Assembly: GCA_019217005.1 (NCBI GenBank)
Contig: JAHBNG010000051.1
Coordinates: forward strand, 29,948-93,947
Direction: 5' to 3'
From: Chloroflexi bacterium TSY
GTDB lineage: Bacteria; Chloroflexota; Anaerolineae; Caldilineales; Caldilineaceae
DNA: 64,000 nucleotides
This document shows, piece after piece, positions 49,306 to 58,115 of the stretch. The position numbers were made by a program, and so were the translations under genes. How positions within the stretch are numbered: the stretch's first letter is position 1; each line of letters opens with the position of its first letter. The notes beneath the pieces were generated by a model that was not told the DNA's origin, searched no databases, and was given only the letters and a program-made list of their open reading frames with translations.

Positions 49306-50553
49306 TCACGGCAACTCCAACAGGTTGCGAATGGCCATCATGCGCTTTTTGTGCGCTTGTTGAACAACCTTGACTGCCTCTTCAACTTGTTGCCGTGCCA
49401 GATCATACTCCTGATGAATCTGGAGCAAAGTTTGGCTAACCACCCTGGGATCAACATCGTAGAGAGCAAAGAGCCAGTTATTTAGTCCAATATCGCGCAG
49501 CGCATTCGATTTGCGGCCGGCTTGGGGTTGATGGGGATGGACGCAAGGGGTTCCGGCTGCCAGTGCCATCAGAACACCGTGGTGGTCCACGTTGAGGTAG
49601 GCGCGGGCACGAGACAACACGGAGAGTGCTTGATCCGGCGTCCAAAAACTCTCTTCCGGCATCCACAAGCTGTTGTCGAGAATGATATGAGAGCGTAAAT
49701 GTGGAGGGGAAGCCTCGAGAATATATTCCCGATTGAGTTGAATACTGCCGACAGTCTCGGGAATCAAAAGGACAGGCAGACCAGTCTGCTCAATCCAATC
49801 CGTTAGAACTTGGGCAAAGAAGGTTGTCTGCTTCGCTTTATCGAATTCTGTGTCCACGCCTGCTGGTGCATTGCGTGTGGTTGCAACCAGAAATTCCCTC
49901 TCATTCAATCCCAACGAATCCAACCAAGGCACAACCCTCTCGTCATCTTTCAGATCAAAGGCCCATGCGGCATCCGGCGTGAAATCCATATCGGGAGCAT
50001 GAACACCGAGCTGTTGCAAATAGGTAAGCGAATCTGTTTCACGCGTGGTCAGAAAAGTGGCTTGGGACAATATCTCGGGAATAAAAATGTCCGCGGGCGG
50101 TGCAAAGTAGATAAAGCTTTGGGCAAAAATACCAAAGGGAACGTGCATATGTTTGGCGTAGTAGAGCTTGGCCGCTGGCTCCATGGTTGCATTCCAATCA
50201 AAGCCACGCCAACCCTCTGTTTTGATCTGCTCACTGACAATTTCATGACCATAATTAAAGATTGGACCCGAATTGTAGATGAACAGATCTGCACGTTCGT
50301 AGGCTTCTGTGATTGTTTGATCAATGGCTCCATGTATACCGCCAAACTGCCCATGAAAAACATGCGTATTGGGAAAACGCTCCAGAATGTACCCTGCAAG
50401 CCATTCCGGATAGCGAGCCATCCAGAGCCACACCTCTGCCTCAGGAATATATTTCTCTAAAAGATGGAGCAGACCAGGTGTATGCGCGACGTCGCCAAAG
50501 TTGTAACGATTCCAGCCAGAATGAACGAGTATTGTGGGTCTTTTGTTGGTCAT
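49306..50553 (-). CDS. Polysaccharide pyruvyl transferase family protein
   Basis: 415 aa. GWNRYNFGDVAHTPGLLHLL (N-terminal G-x-x-N-x-GD), LFIYNSGPIFNYGHE, ETDSLTYLQQLGV, MDFTPDAAWAF and LNVDHHGVLMALAAGTPCVHP are the spaced motifs of this GT-B-like family. It adds pyruvate ketals to glycans or is a related glycan-modifying enzyme. Convergent with the methyltransferase. Confidence 0.87.
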   Translation of the reverse strand: MTNKRPTILVHSGWNRYNFGDVAHTPGLLHLLEKYIPEAEVWLWMARYPEWLAGYILERFPNTHVFHGQFGGIHGAIDQTITEAYERADLFIYNSGPIFNYGHEIVSEQIKTEGWRGFDWNATMEPAAKLYYAKHMHVPFGIFAQSFIYFAPPADIFIPEILSQATFLTTRETDSLTYLQQLGVHAPDMDFTPDAAWAFDLKDDERVVPWLDSLGLNEREFLVATTRNAPAGVDTEFDKAKQTTFFAQVLTDWIEQTGLPVLLIPETVGSIQLNREYILEASPPHLRSHIILDNSLWMPEESFWTPDQALSVLSRARAYLNVDHHGVLMALAAGTPCVHPHQPQAGRKSNALRDIGLNNWLFALYDVDPRVVSQTLLQIHQEYDLARQQVEEAVKVVQQAHKKRMMAIRNLLELP

Positions 50554-50791
50554 GAGTTTTTCATTGGTTTTCGGTCGTGGCGGCGAGTCAACTTGATGCG
50601 ATTTGTATAGACTCTGGTTCTAGTTTGGGAATCTTGCGCTCGTTGACTCTCTATCACTTACCGGACAGCCACATCCAGTTTTCTATTCTCGTGCTGGCGT
50701 GTATACTACCACAGAGCGATAGAAAACGATGGGTTTCATCTCTTCCACAGGATAACAAAACTAAATCCGTTTCTCGCAAGGGTGTAAGCGA

Positions 50792-51385
50792 ATGAAGAAT
50801 TGTCATCAGCGTGCAGACGTGCACGCCCTCATCCAACGAAAATTGAAAATGCCTGTGACGCTGGTTGCTATTGATGGCCATAGTGCAGCGGGGAAAACAA
50901 CTTGGGCCACCATAATTCAAGAATCCAACTCTCATGTGACAGTGCTTCATATAGATGACTTTTATCGTCCGATGAATGCAGCGGATCGGGAATTGCTCGA
51001 TGCAATTGGTGGATATGAACGATACTATGATTGGGAGCGTCTTGAAGCACAAGTGCTCATGCCTTTACACAATAGACGAATAGGACGCTATCAGGCTTAC
51101 AACTGGCAGACAAATCGTTTAGATCAGGTATGGCAAAACGTCAAACCCAAAGGCATTATTGTGGTTGAGGGTTGCTACGCGATGCGCCCAGAGTTGCGCA
51201 AATACTATAATGTGATGATATTGGTCGAATCCTCTGCAAAGATGCGGTGGCAGCGGCAACTCGAGCGTGCTGATGCATCGGAGGAGTGGTTCAGACGCTG
51301 GGATGCTGCTGAGCGACATTATATGGAGACATATCGCCCCAGAGAAGCTGCTGATTTAGTAATTGGTGGAGATTCAAAGAGGTAA
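50792..51385 (+). CDS. Uridine kinase-like P-loop protein
   Basis: 197 aa. Walker A VAIDGHSAAGKTTW, HIDDFYRPMN, Arg-rich region after, GIIVVEGCYAMRPELR with the strand-end Glu, lid-like region RWQRQLERADASEEWFRRW. The pattern is that of uridine kinase/(d)NMP kinase family members common as stand-alone genes. Nucleoside phosphorylation is likely but unproven. Confidence 0.8.
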   Translation: MKNCHQRADVHALIQRKLKMPVTLVAIDGHSAAGKTTWATIIQESNSHVTVLHIDDFYRPMNAADRELLDAIGGYERYYDWERLEAQVLMPLHNRRIGRYQAYNWQTNRLDQVWQNVKPKGIIVVEGCYAMRPELRKYYNVMILVESSAKMRWQRQLERADASEEWFRRWDAAERHYMETYRPREAADLVIGGDSKR

Positions 51386-51525
51386 GCCTCCTCAGAATGA
51401 CTTTTCAGACAGCTTCTTATTGCGAAGAGACTATCTGATGATATACTAATGGGTGCCCCAAGATCTAGAAATGTAGGAAGCTCCATTCATGAATCGTCAA
51501 ATTGATCGACTAGAAGAGATCGCTA

Positions 51526-51816
51526 ATGAGTGGTTTGTCAACTGCAAAGATGATTGAGACTATTTCTGGCCGTCTGCGCCGTAAAGTTCTTGGCTCCTGC
51601 AACAAAAACATGATATTGCGGCTGGAGGAATCTGAAGGCATTGAAACTACCGAAGAATTCGCATTAGCTATTTGGGCATTAGCACAAGACTATCCATATG
51701 CGATTGAAAGCCTATTGCAAACTAGCTGTCCGGCCAAGAAAAAATATCCCGATCTTGATGCACTATACTGCGGTTGTGATGAAAACCGGAATAGTGACAT
51801 TTGTCACCCTAATTGA
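51526..51816 (+). CDS. Hypothetical 96-aa protein
   Basis: No family recognised. Helical middle (LRLEESEGIETTEEFALAIW, ALAQDYPYAIESLL) and Cys-rich end (C-P-A-K, YCGCDEN). The last residues are encoded by an inverted-repeat element starting at 51794, which may have replaced the native tail. A 22-codon ORF from ATG 51489 with an AGGAAG site overlaps in another frame, so the original start may be upstream with a frameshift. Confidence 0.45.
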   Translation: MSGLSTAKMIETISGRLRRKVLGSCNKNMILRLEESEGIETTEEFALAIWALAQDYPYAIESLLQTSCPAKKKYPDLDALYCGCDENRNSDICHPN

Positions 51817-51963
51817 CAATTTCAAGGGTTTGTAGAGGGTTCGCACCTCAAATTTGTCATGTTGTAACCTTTTTGACGCTAACAGACCCTCAGAGGTGTT
51901 CTAAGGACTCGCTTGTATAGGGTTTGAACACCCAAAATCAGGGACCAAGGTGACAAATGTCAC
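51794..51963. repeat. 170-bp element with 15-bp inverted ends
   Basis: Ends GTGACATTTGTCACC and GGTGACAAATGTCAC are exact complements, and each end is itself nearly palindromic. No gene inside. No target duplication could be made out. Either a MITE or a paired operator. Confidence 0.5.
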
Positions 51964-52054
51964 CATACGTAGTTTTCGAAAGCTCTAGCAGAGAGACCAA
52001 ACTACGGTTTTCATACAGAGCACAGTATAGATGAGGTACTTCGCTGTAACCGGT

Positions 52055-53285
52055 ATGTCCGATAGACAACTCCTACTCGAAATCAAAGAACTTCAGGGGT
52101 GGTTCATTTTAGCTGGATAGATAGGTTTACACTTTTAGAAACAGAAAGAACGTTTATATTCTCTGATTTCGCCGGTTCTCAGAGAGAAAACGGTCTCATA
52201 TAGATTTTTGTCTATATATCAAAAGTGTAAACCTAATTTTGAACCACCCCGAACTTCACACTCAATTCAAGCTACGTCAAGGAACCGTTCAGGCCGTAGC
52301 TGGTGTAAACTTAACCATCTATCGCGGCCAAACATTGGGCATTGTGGGCGAAAGCGGCTGCGGCAAAAGCGTAACGGCCCAGTCGATACTACGGATCGTG
52401 CCGCCACCAGGAAGAATTGTTAGCGGTGAGATTCTGCTACATGACATCGGACAGCATCATGAGGTGATCGATCTCGCCCAGCTTGATCCCAAAGGCACAA
52501 AAATCCGTGCTGTGCGGGGTGGTGAGATCGGTATGATCTTCCAGGAACCGATGGCGACCCTTAGCCCTGTCTATTCAGTCGGGAATCAAATTCTGGAAGC
52601 GGCGCTGCTGCATCTTCACACCAACAACCAACCTATCAGCAAGCCAGAGGCCCGTGAGATGGTCTTAGACATGTTGGCACGCGTCGGCTTTTCTGATCCG
52701 GCCCGTACCTTTCAGGCATATCCCCATGAATTGAGTGGAGGAATGCGCCAACGAGCCGTCATTGCAATGGCCTTGATCGGTCGCCCCAAGCTGCTGATTG
52801 CCGATGAACCGACCACGGCCCTAGATGTCACCACCGAAGCTCAAATTCTACGTCTTTTGAAAGAACTGCAGGTTGAATTTGGCATGGCAATTCTCTTCAT
52901 TACCCACGATCTGGGCGTCATTGCCAAGATGGCCAATGACGTCGCAGTGATGTACTTGGGCAAAGTGGTTGAGCAGACCGATGTCAATTCTGTCTTCTAC
53001 AATCCACAGCATCCCTATTTGCGTGCGCTGCTGGATTCTGTGCCGCGCTTTGGCGGCGCACAGAGTCAACGGCTCAGACCCATTGAAGGGATTGTACCCG
53101 ACCCGGCGAATCTGCCCTCGGGATGCTCGTTTCATCCGCGCTGTCGGGAGTTTGTGCCGGGGACTTGTGATGTTGTGAGTCCGACATACATCACGACTGG
53201 ATCGAATCCGGCAATTGGGACAAATCAGCGTGAGTGGAATCCGAACTATGGTGTTGCTTGTCATCTTTACACAAGCATATCTTGA
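52055..53285 (+). pseudogene. DppD-like ABC transporter ATPase, interrupted by family-A MITE
   Basis: Removing 52096-52250 and one GAACTTCA gives a 355-aa frame from ATG 52055 (MSDRQLLLEIKELHTQFKLR). Walker A GESGCGKSV, Q loop MIFQEPM, signature LSGGMRQRAVIAMAL, Walker B LLIADEPTTALDV, H loop FITHDLG, and the C-terminal oligopeptide-family domain with CSFHPRCREFVPGTC. The MITE falls in codon 14, upstream of every motif, and its end supplies an in-frame TTG (52239), so a nearly complete ATPase might still be made if translation starts there. Confidence 0.9.
52096..52250 (+). mobile_element. Family-A MITE, copy 4 (in ABC ATPase gene)
   Basis: 155 bp, with 8-bp duplications GAACTTCA at 52088-52095 and 52251-52258. 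Confidence 0.96.
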
Positions 53286-53321
53286 GAAAATCAGTTCGGA
53301 ACTCTGAATGAACCAACCACA

Positions 53322-53400
53322 CCGGAACACATAGTAAACCTAATCTTCCGCAAAGCAACTGAGGCGGATCTGCCGTTGCTTGTCGAAATGCTAGCTAATG
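53322..53400 (+). pseudogene. Possible GNAT acetyltransferase N-terminal scrap
   Basis: Frame reads VNLIFRKATEADLPLLVEML then AN, a typical GNAT opening, and is then lost into the next ATPase gene, whose start overlaps it. No acceptor part of the fold remains. Suggests the two ATPase genes were once separated by more DNA. Confidence 0.4.
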
Positions 53401-54471
53401 GTATTCATGGATACATCACAAGAAGCAACTTCTCTTCTCCAAGTCAAAGGCTTAAAAAAATATTTCCCAATCGAGGCAGGTATTTTTCGTCGGACGGTTG
53501 GGCATATCAAGGCTGTTGACGGCGTCGATCTCTCGATCCAAAGAGGTGCAACGCTGGGATTGGTCGGCGAGAGCGGCTGCGGCAAGACGACAACGGGACG
53601 CTGTATATTGCGTGGCTACGACTTGACTGCTGGCGAGATCCGGTTTAACGACAAGGAGATGGGATGGATCGATGTCACGACGCTCAACCGAGAGCAACTT
53701 CAGGTCTTTCGCCGTCACGCTCAAATCATTTTACAAGATCCATTTGGCTCTCTGAATCCACGGATGACGATTCTCGATATTGTGGGCGAGCCATTGACCA
53801 TTAACCGCGTCAGAGGGACAGAGCGCACCAATCGGGTCGCCGAACTGCTTCAACTTGTGGGTCTGCGACCAGAGTACATGAGTCGCTATCCCCACGCTTT
53901 TTCCGGAGGACAACGACAACGGATTGGCATCGCACGAGCATTGGCACTCAACCCACAATTCGTTGTCTGTGATGAGCCCGTTTCGGCGCTCGACGTCTCG
54001 ATCCAGGCCCAAATTCTGAATCTCCTACAAGATCTTCAGAAGCAGTTGGGGCTGACTTATCTCTTTGTTGCCCATCAGCTCAATGTTGTTGAACACATTT
54101 GCGATCAGGTAGCGGTGATGTATGTGGGCAAAATTGTGGAAATGGCACCAACACAGTCGCTTTTTCAGGCGCCCAAGCATCCCTATACAGAAGCCCTACT
54201 CTCTTCGGTGCCGCGTCCAGATCCGCGCAATCAAGTTGAGGAGATCATCTTAGAAGGCGAGGTGGCCAATCCGGCAAATCCACCCACAGGCTGCTATTTT
54301 CATCCACGTTGTCGATACGCCGTTGAGCAGTGTCGGGTAGAGGAGCCTGAAATGTATGAAGTTGAGTCAGGGCATTTCGCCAAGTGTCATCTCGTCCATG
54401 AATTGACGCTTATGGGGATCGAGCCAGCCGTCGGTAATCAAAATGGGCAAATCTTTCACGCGCAAAACTGA
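53398..54471 (+). CDS. DppF/OppF-like ABC transporter ATPase
   Basis: 357 aa; ATG 53407 ([16 protein letters not shown]) is an alternative start. [17 protein letters not shown] is typical of OppF. Walker [11 protein letters not shown] loop [14 protein letters not shown], signature [15 protein letters not shown], Walker [16 protein letters not shown] loop [10 protein letters not shown]-terminal [14 protein letters not shown]. It pairs with the DppD-like ATPase upstream to energise peptide or oligosaccharide import. Confidence 0.94.
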   Translation: MVFMDTSQEATSLLQVKGLKKYFPIEAGIFRRTVGHIKAVDGVDLSIQRGATLGLVGESGCGKTTTGRCILRGYDLTAGEIRFNDKEMGWIDVTTLNREQLQVFRRHAQIILQDPFGSLNPRMTILDIVGEPLTINRVRGTERTNRVAELLQLVGLRPEYMSRYPHAFSGGQRQRIGIARALALNPQFVVCDEPVSALDVSIQAQILNLLQDLQKQLGLTYLFVAHQLNVVEHICDQVAVMYVGKIVEMAPTQSLFQAPKHPYTEALLSSVPRPDPRNQVEEIILEGEVANPANPPTGCYFHPRCRYAVEQCRVEEPEMYEVESGHFAKCHLVHELTLMGIEPAVGNQNGQIFHAQN

Positions 54472-54557
54472 TCGGCTGATCGAACGTGGTGCGTATGGCG
54501 TGATGCCAGCCGAGGCGTTCGTTGTACAGCAAGAATCTGTCCTGACGATATACGACG

Positions 54558-54629
54558 GTGTGCACCAAAGTGTGTAAATGGAGACCTCTCAGTCAGAGAA
54601 CCTTCATTTACACACTTTGTGGTACACAC
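54558..54629. repeat. ~75 bp hairpin repeat C, copy 5
   Basis: Arms GTGTGCACCAAAGTGTGTAA and TTACACACTTTGTGGTACAC, the closest copy to copy 2. It lies between the OppF-like and DppB-like genes of one operon. Confidence 0.85.
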
Positions 54630-54675
54630 CCGATATATACTGATTCGTGCAAACCGAGAACTGAAGAGTTGAGTA

Positions 54676-55664
54676 ATGATAGCTTACATGATTCGCAGAG
54701 TATTGCTTTTATCCCGATGATGGCCGTCATCAGCGTGTTGATATTCATGCTCATTCAACTGCCGCCCGGTGACTATTTGACGAGCGAGATCATGCGCATG
54801 GCGTCGAGTGGTGAAGAGATCGATCAGGCGTTGATCGCGAACCTCAAGCTGCGATACGGGTTGGATCGTCCAATGCACGAACAATATTTTCGCTGGATTA
54901 CGAATATTGTATTGCGAGGAGATTTTGGGCGTTCCTTTCAGTGGAAGCAACCTGTATCCGAATTGATTTGGGAACGGCTGGCATGGACCTTTGTGATTTC
55001 GTTGGGAAGCTTGCTCTTTACCTGGATTGTGGCCTTTCCCATCGGTGTCTATTCTGCCACCCATCAGTATTCACTCGCAGATTATCTCGTCACCTTCTTG
55101 GGATTCTTGGGTAAAGCAACCCCCAACTTTTTGTTGGCCCTGATTCTCATGTGGATCGGTTTTTCATACTTTGGCGTTAGTATGGGGGGACTGTTTTCCC
55201 AAGATTTTCAACGTGCACCCTGGAGCTTGGCAAAGTTTTGGGATCTATTAAAGCACCTCTGGGTGCCAATGATCGTGTTAGGCACTGCCGGCACCGCCGA
55301 TTTGATTCGTACGTTGCGCGCCAATTTGCTCGATGAGTTGCGCAAGCCCTACGTTACGGCCGCACGCGCCAAAGGCGTATCCGAGACCAAGCTGATCTGG
55401 AAATACCCTGTGCGCATTGCCATCAATCCCTTTATCAGCAGCGTTGGTGGTGTGTTGCCTGAATTAATCTCTGGTGCGGCAATTGTCTCCGTGGTGTTAA
55501 GTTTGCCAACCACTGGTCCCCTAATGCTTACGGCGCTGCTGAGCCAGGATATGTATTTGGCGGGGAGTTTTCTATTGGTACTGACGTTTCTTTCGCTGAT
55601 TGGGACACTGATATCTGATATTTTGTTGGCAGTGTTGGATCCAAGGATACGACAGACGGTTTGA
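54676..55664 (+). pseudogene. DppB-like ABC permease with a one-base deletion near the start
   Basis: From ATG 54676 the frame reads MIAYMIRRVLLL then shifts: SR-stop. One base after the T run at 54707-54710 restores VLLFIPMMAVISVLIF and an intact ~330-aa permease: IQLPPGDYLTSEIMRM, LRYGLDRPMHEQYFRW, FGRSFQWKQPVSELI, EAA loop NLLDELRKPYVTAARAKGVS, end LDPRIRQTV. A homopolymer slip or a sequencing error fits equally. Confidence 0.85.
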
Positions 55665-55821
55665 TATTCAATTAAGGGGCTTGGTATATAATATAAATTG
55701 CAGTTGTGGAGACTGTGAAGATGCACCCATTTCTCCGACTCATAAAGCGTCAATCAGGCCTTGTGAAGACTGATAGATTTGATAGGCTTGAGATCGCACA
55801 AACCTCCCCAATAGGTTTCAC

Positions 55822-56919
55822 ATGTCAACAGCGACACTTCAAGCACCCATGGCAACCGACACAGTCATCACAAAAATAGATACAGCATCCCAGTGGCAGC
55901 TTATGCGCTGGCGCTTCTTTCGACACAAGGCCGCTGTAGTCAGCGTCATTGTCTTGGGATTGCTGTATTTGATTGCCTTAACCAGTGAATTCATTGCACC
56001 CTATGATCCTGGGAAACCGAATGTAAGCTATCTGCTAGCCCCTCCACAACGCCTCCGCGTCTGGGGCGAAGATGGCTTTCAATGGCGACCCTTTGTCTAT
56101 GGCTACACCTTTGGTCGCGATCCAAAGAGTCTGCGCATGGTCTTTGAAGTGGATGAAACTCAGAAATACCCACTTCAATTTTTCGTGGAGGGGGATGAGT
56201 ATCGTTTTTGGGGCATCTGGCGCACCAATCTCCATCTCTTTGGTGCCGATGATCAGGGGCGCGATGTCTTTTCCAGGGTGATGTCTGGTGCCCGCATCTC
56301 GCTCTCTATCGGTTTCATCGGTGTCCTCTTAAGCTTGACGTTGGGTGTGATTTTGGGTGGCATTTCAGGCTATTTTGGCGGCGCAGTCGATCTATTGATA
56401 CAACGTTTGATCGAGTTGCTTCAGGCGCTGCCACGGATCCCTCTTTGGTTGACTCTATCTGCCGCACTGCCCCGTGATTGGTCGGCATTGCAAATCTACT
56501 TTGGCATCACGATCGTTATCTCCGTACTCGCCTGGACGGAAGTGGCCCGCACAGTGCGCGGCAAATTTTTGTCATTGCGGGAAGAAGAGTTTGTGGTTGC
56601 CGCCAAATTCCTTGGAGCCAGCGAAGGACGCATCATCTTTCGCCATATGGTGCCATCCTTTGCTAGCCATCTGATTGCCGTGCTCACTCTACGCATCCCG
56701 GAAATGATTCTGGCCGAAACGAGCTTGAGCTTTCTCGGATTGGGATTACAACCTCCGGTGGTAAGTTGGGGTGTGCTATTGGCGACAGCGCAGAATATAC
56801 GGACGGTGGCCCTCGCACCCTGGCTCTTTGCACCGGGCGTTGCCATTATCATTACAGTCTTGGCCTTCAATTTCGTTGGTGACGGGTTGCGCGATGCGGC
56901 CGACCCGTATGCACAATAG
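55822..56919 (+). CDS. DppC-like ABC transporter permease (long form)
   Basis: 365 aa, paralogue of 42549-43679, with the same extracytoplasmic insert (YGYTFGRDPKSLRMVFEVDE). FGADDQGRDVFSRVMSGARIS, EAA loop FLSLREEEFVVAAKFLGASE, end LAFNFVGDGLRDAADPYAQ. Intact; 157 bp after the DppB-like gene. Confidence 0.93.
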   Translation: MSTATLQAPMATDTVITKIDTASQWQLMRWRFFRHKAAVVSVIVLGLLYLIALTSEFIAPYDPGKPNVSYLLAPPQRLRVWGEDGFQWRPFVYGYTFGRDPKSLRMVFEVDETQKYPLQFFVEGDEYRFWGIWRTNLHLFGADDQGRDVFSRVMSGARISLSIGFIGVLLSLTLGVILGGISGYFGGAVDLLIQRLIELLQALPRIPLWLTLSAALPRDWSALQIYFGITIVISVLAWTEVARTVRGKFLSLREEEFVVAAKFLGASEGRIIFRHMVPSFASHLIAVLTLRIPEMILAETSLSFLGLGLQPPVVSWGVLLATAQNIRTVALAPWLFAPGVAIIITVLAFNFVGDGLRDAADPYAQ

Positions 56920-56979
56920 GGAAATCAATGGTAAGATTACGTAATGGCAATCGCCGGTATATACAGGAGATGCAAGCTG

Positions 56980-58071
56980 ATGAGCGTTTCAGAAAATCCT
57001 AACCAAGAGAAAGTGAATGTGACACCAACTGAACGTCCGGATACTGATACCTCGCCCACACAAGACGATCCTTCCTCCCAGAACACATCTCCCCAGGAAG
57101 AAATAGGGCAGCAAGTAAATGGACCGGCTAAACTCAGCGCTGCGCAATCCAGTACTCTTAACGACCACGCGACAAAACGTATGCTCACGGACAATGGAGC
57201 AGACATCAATGGTGCAAATCATATTGACGAGGTTGCAGAGCGTCCTACACTATTTCACGATGAAGAATATCAGAGACCCGAAAAGGAGGAAGACGATCCC
57301 TTCCGCTATGGATGGCGTACTATCCAAATAGTAAATGATGATGGAACGATTGGTTATGACCAAATCCCACTCACTTTGGAGGATCTACTCCATCCCGAAG
57401 AAGAGGATTTTCGGATGCAGAATCCAGAACATAAAGATACTTGTGTCTATTTAGAAACCGTATTAACCAATCAAGTAGCGGATATCCCGAACGCCGTTAT
57501 TTTATATGACACAAGAGTCGATTGGAATATTCCTGGTATCAAGCCTTTTGGACCAGATATCACCGTTATCTTGGAAGCCAATATACAGCCACCCGATAAG
57601 GGTACATTTGTGGCTGATATAGACGGGATCCCACCGATTATGGTGATTGAAGTCACATCGCAAACGACCCGCAAGCAGGATTTTGATGAAAAGCCCAAGC
57701 TGATGCAACAAGCTAGGTTGCCCTACTATTTTGTGGTAGATATGTTCTGTGCGCCAGAGAAACGACGGGTATTTGGCTACGAACTTACCTCTGAGGGATA
57801 CTATATTGCTATTCGGCCCAATGAGCAAGGCTGGATCTGGATGGAACCTGTGTGTTTATGGGTGGGGCTGCGAGATGGTGTAGTTGAGTGTTATGATGTC
57901 GACGGCAACCTGATGCTCAATTACGTGAAACTTGCTGAAAATTTAGAATCAGAAACCCAACGCGCAGATCAAGAAGCCCAACGCGCAAAGGCTGCAAACG
58001 AAGAAAATCAGCGGCTTGTTGACTATCTTCGCTCCATTGGCATCGATCCGGAGACAATCCCCAAAGCATAA
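56980..58071 (+). CDS. Uma2-family (PD-(D/E)XK-like) protein
   Basis: 363 aa from ATG 56980, preceded by CAGGAGATG; the frame extends upstream without a site. First ~100 residues are low-complexity and polar. The Uma2 core follows: IPLTLEDLLHPEEED, KPFGPDITVILE (the Asp), PPIMVIEVTSQTTRKQDFDEK (E-x-T in place of E-x-K), ARLPYYFVVDM. The coiled end is ESETQRADQEAQRAKAANEEN. Uma2 proteins resemble nucleases but their role is unknown. It is set between permease and binding protein of one operon, an odd place. Confidence 0.85.
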   Translation: MSVSENPNQEKVNVTPTERPDTDTSPTQDDPSSQNTSPQEEIGQQVNGPAKLSAAQSSTLNDHATKRMLTDNGADINGANHIDEVAERPTLFHDEEYQRPEKEEDDPFRYGWRTIQIVNDDGTIGYDQIPLTLEDLLHPEEEDFRMQNPEHKDTCVYLETVLTNQVADIPNAVILYDTRVDWNIPGIKPFGPDITVILEANIQPPDKGTFVADIDGIPPIMVIEVTSQTTRKQDFDEKPKLMQQARLPYYFVVDMFCAPEKRRVFGYELTSEGYYIAIRPNEQGWIWMEPVCLWVGLRDGVVECYDVDGNLMLNYVKLAENLESETQRADQEAQRAKAANEENQRLVDYLRSIGIDPETIPKA

Positions 58072-58115
58072 AGCTTTGACTCTATCATCTATTAACCGAA
58101 CCAAGGAGGAATCCC

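Noticed and set aside
54472..54557. Open frame reading [17 protein letters not shown]
   Set aside because: Looks protein-like but too short and unplaceable; could be a scrap of a lost gene, not annotated.
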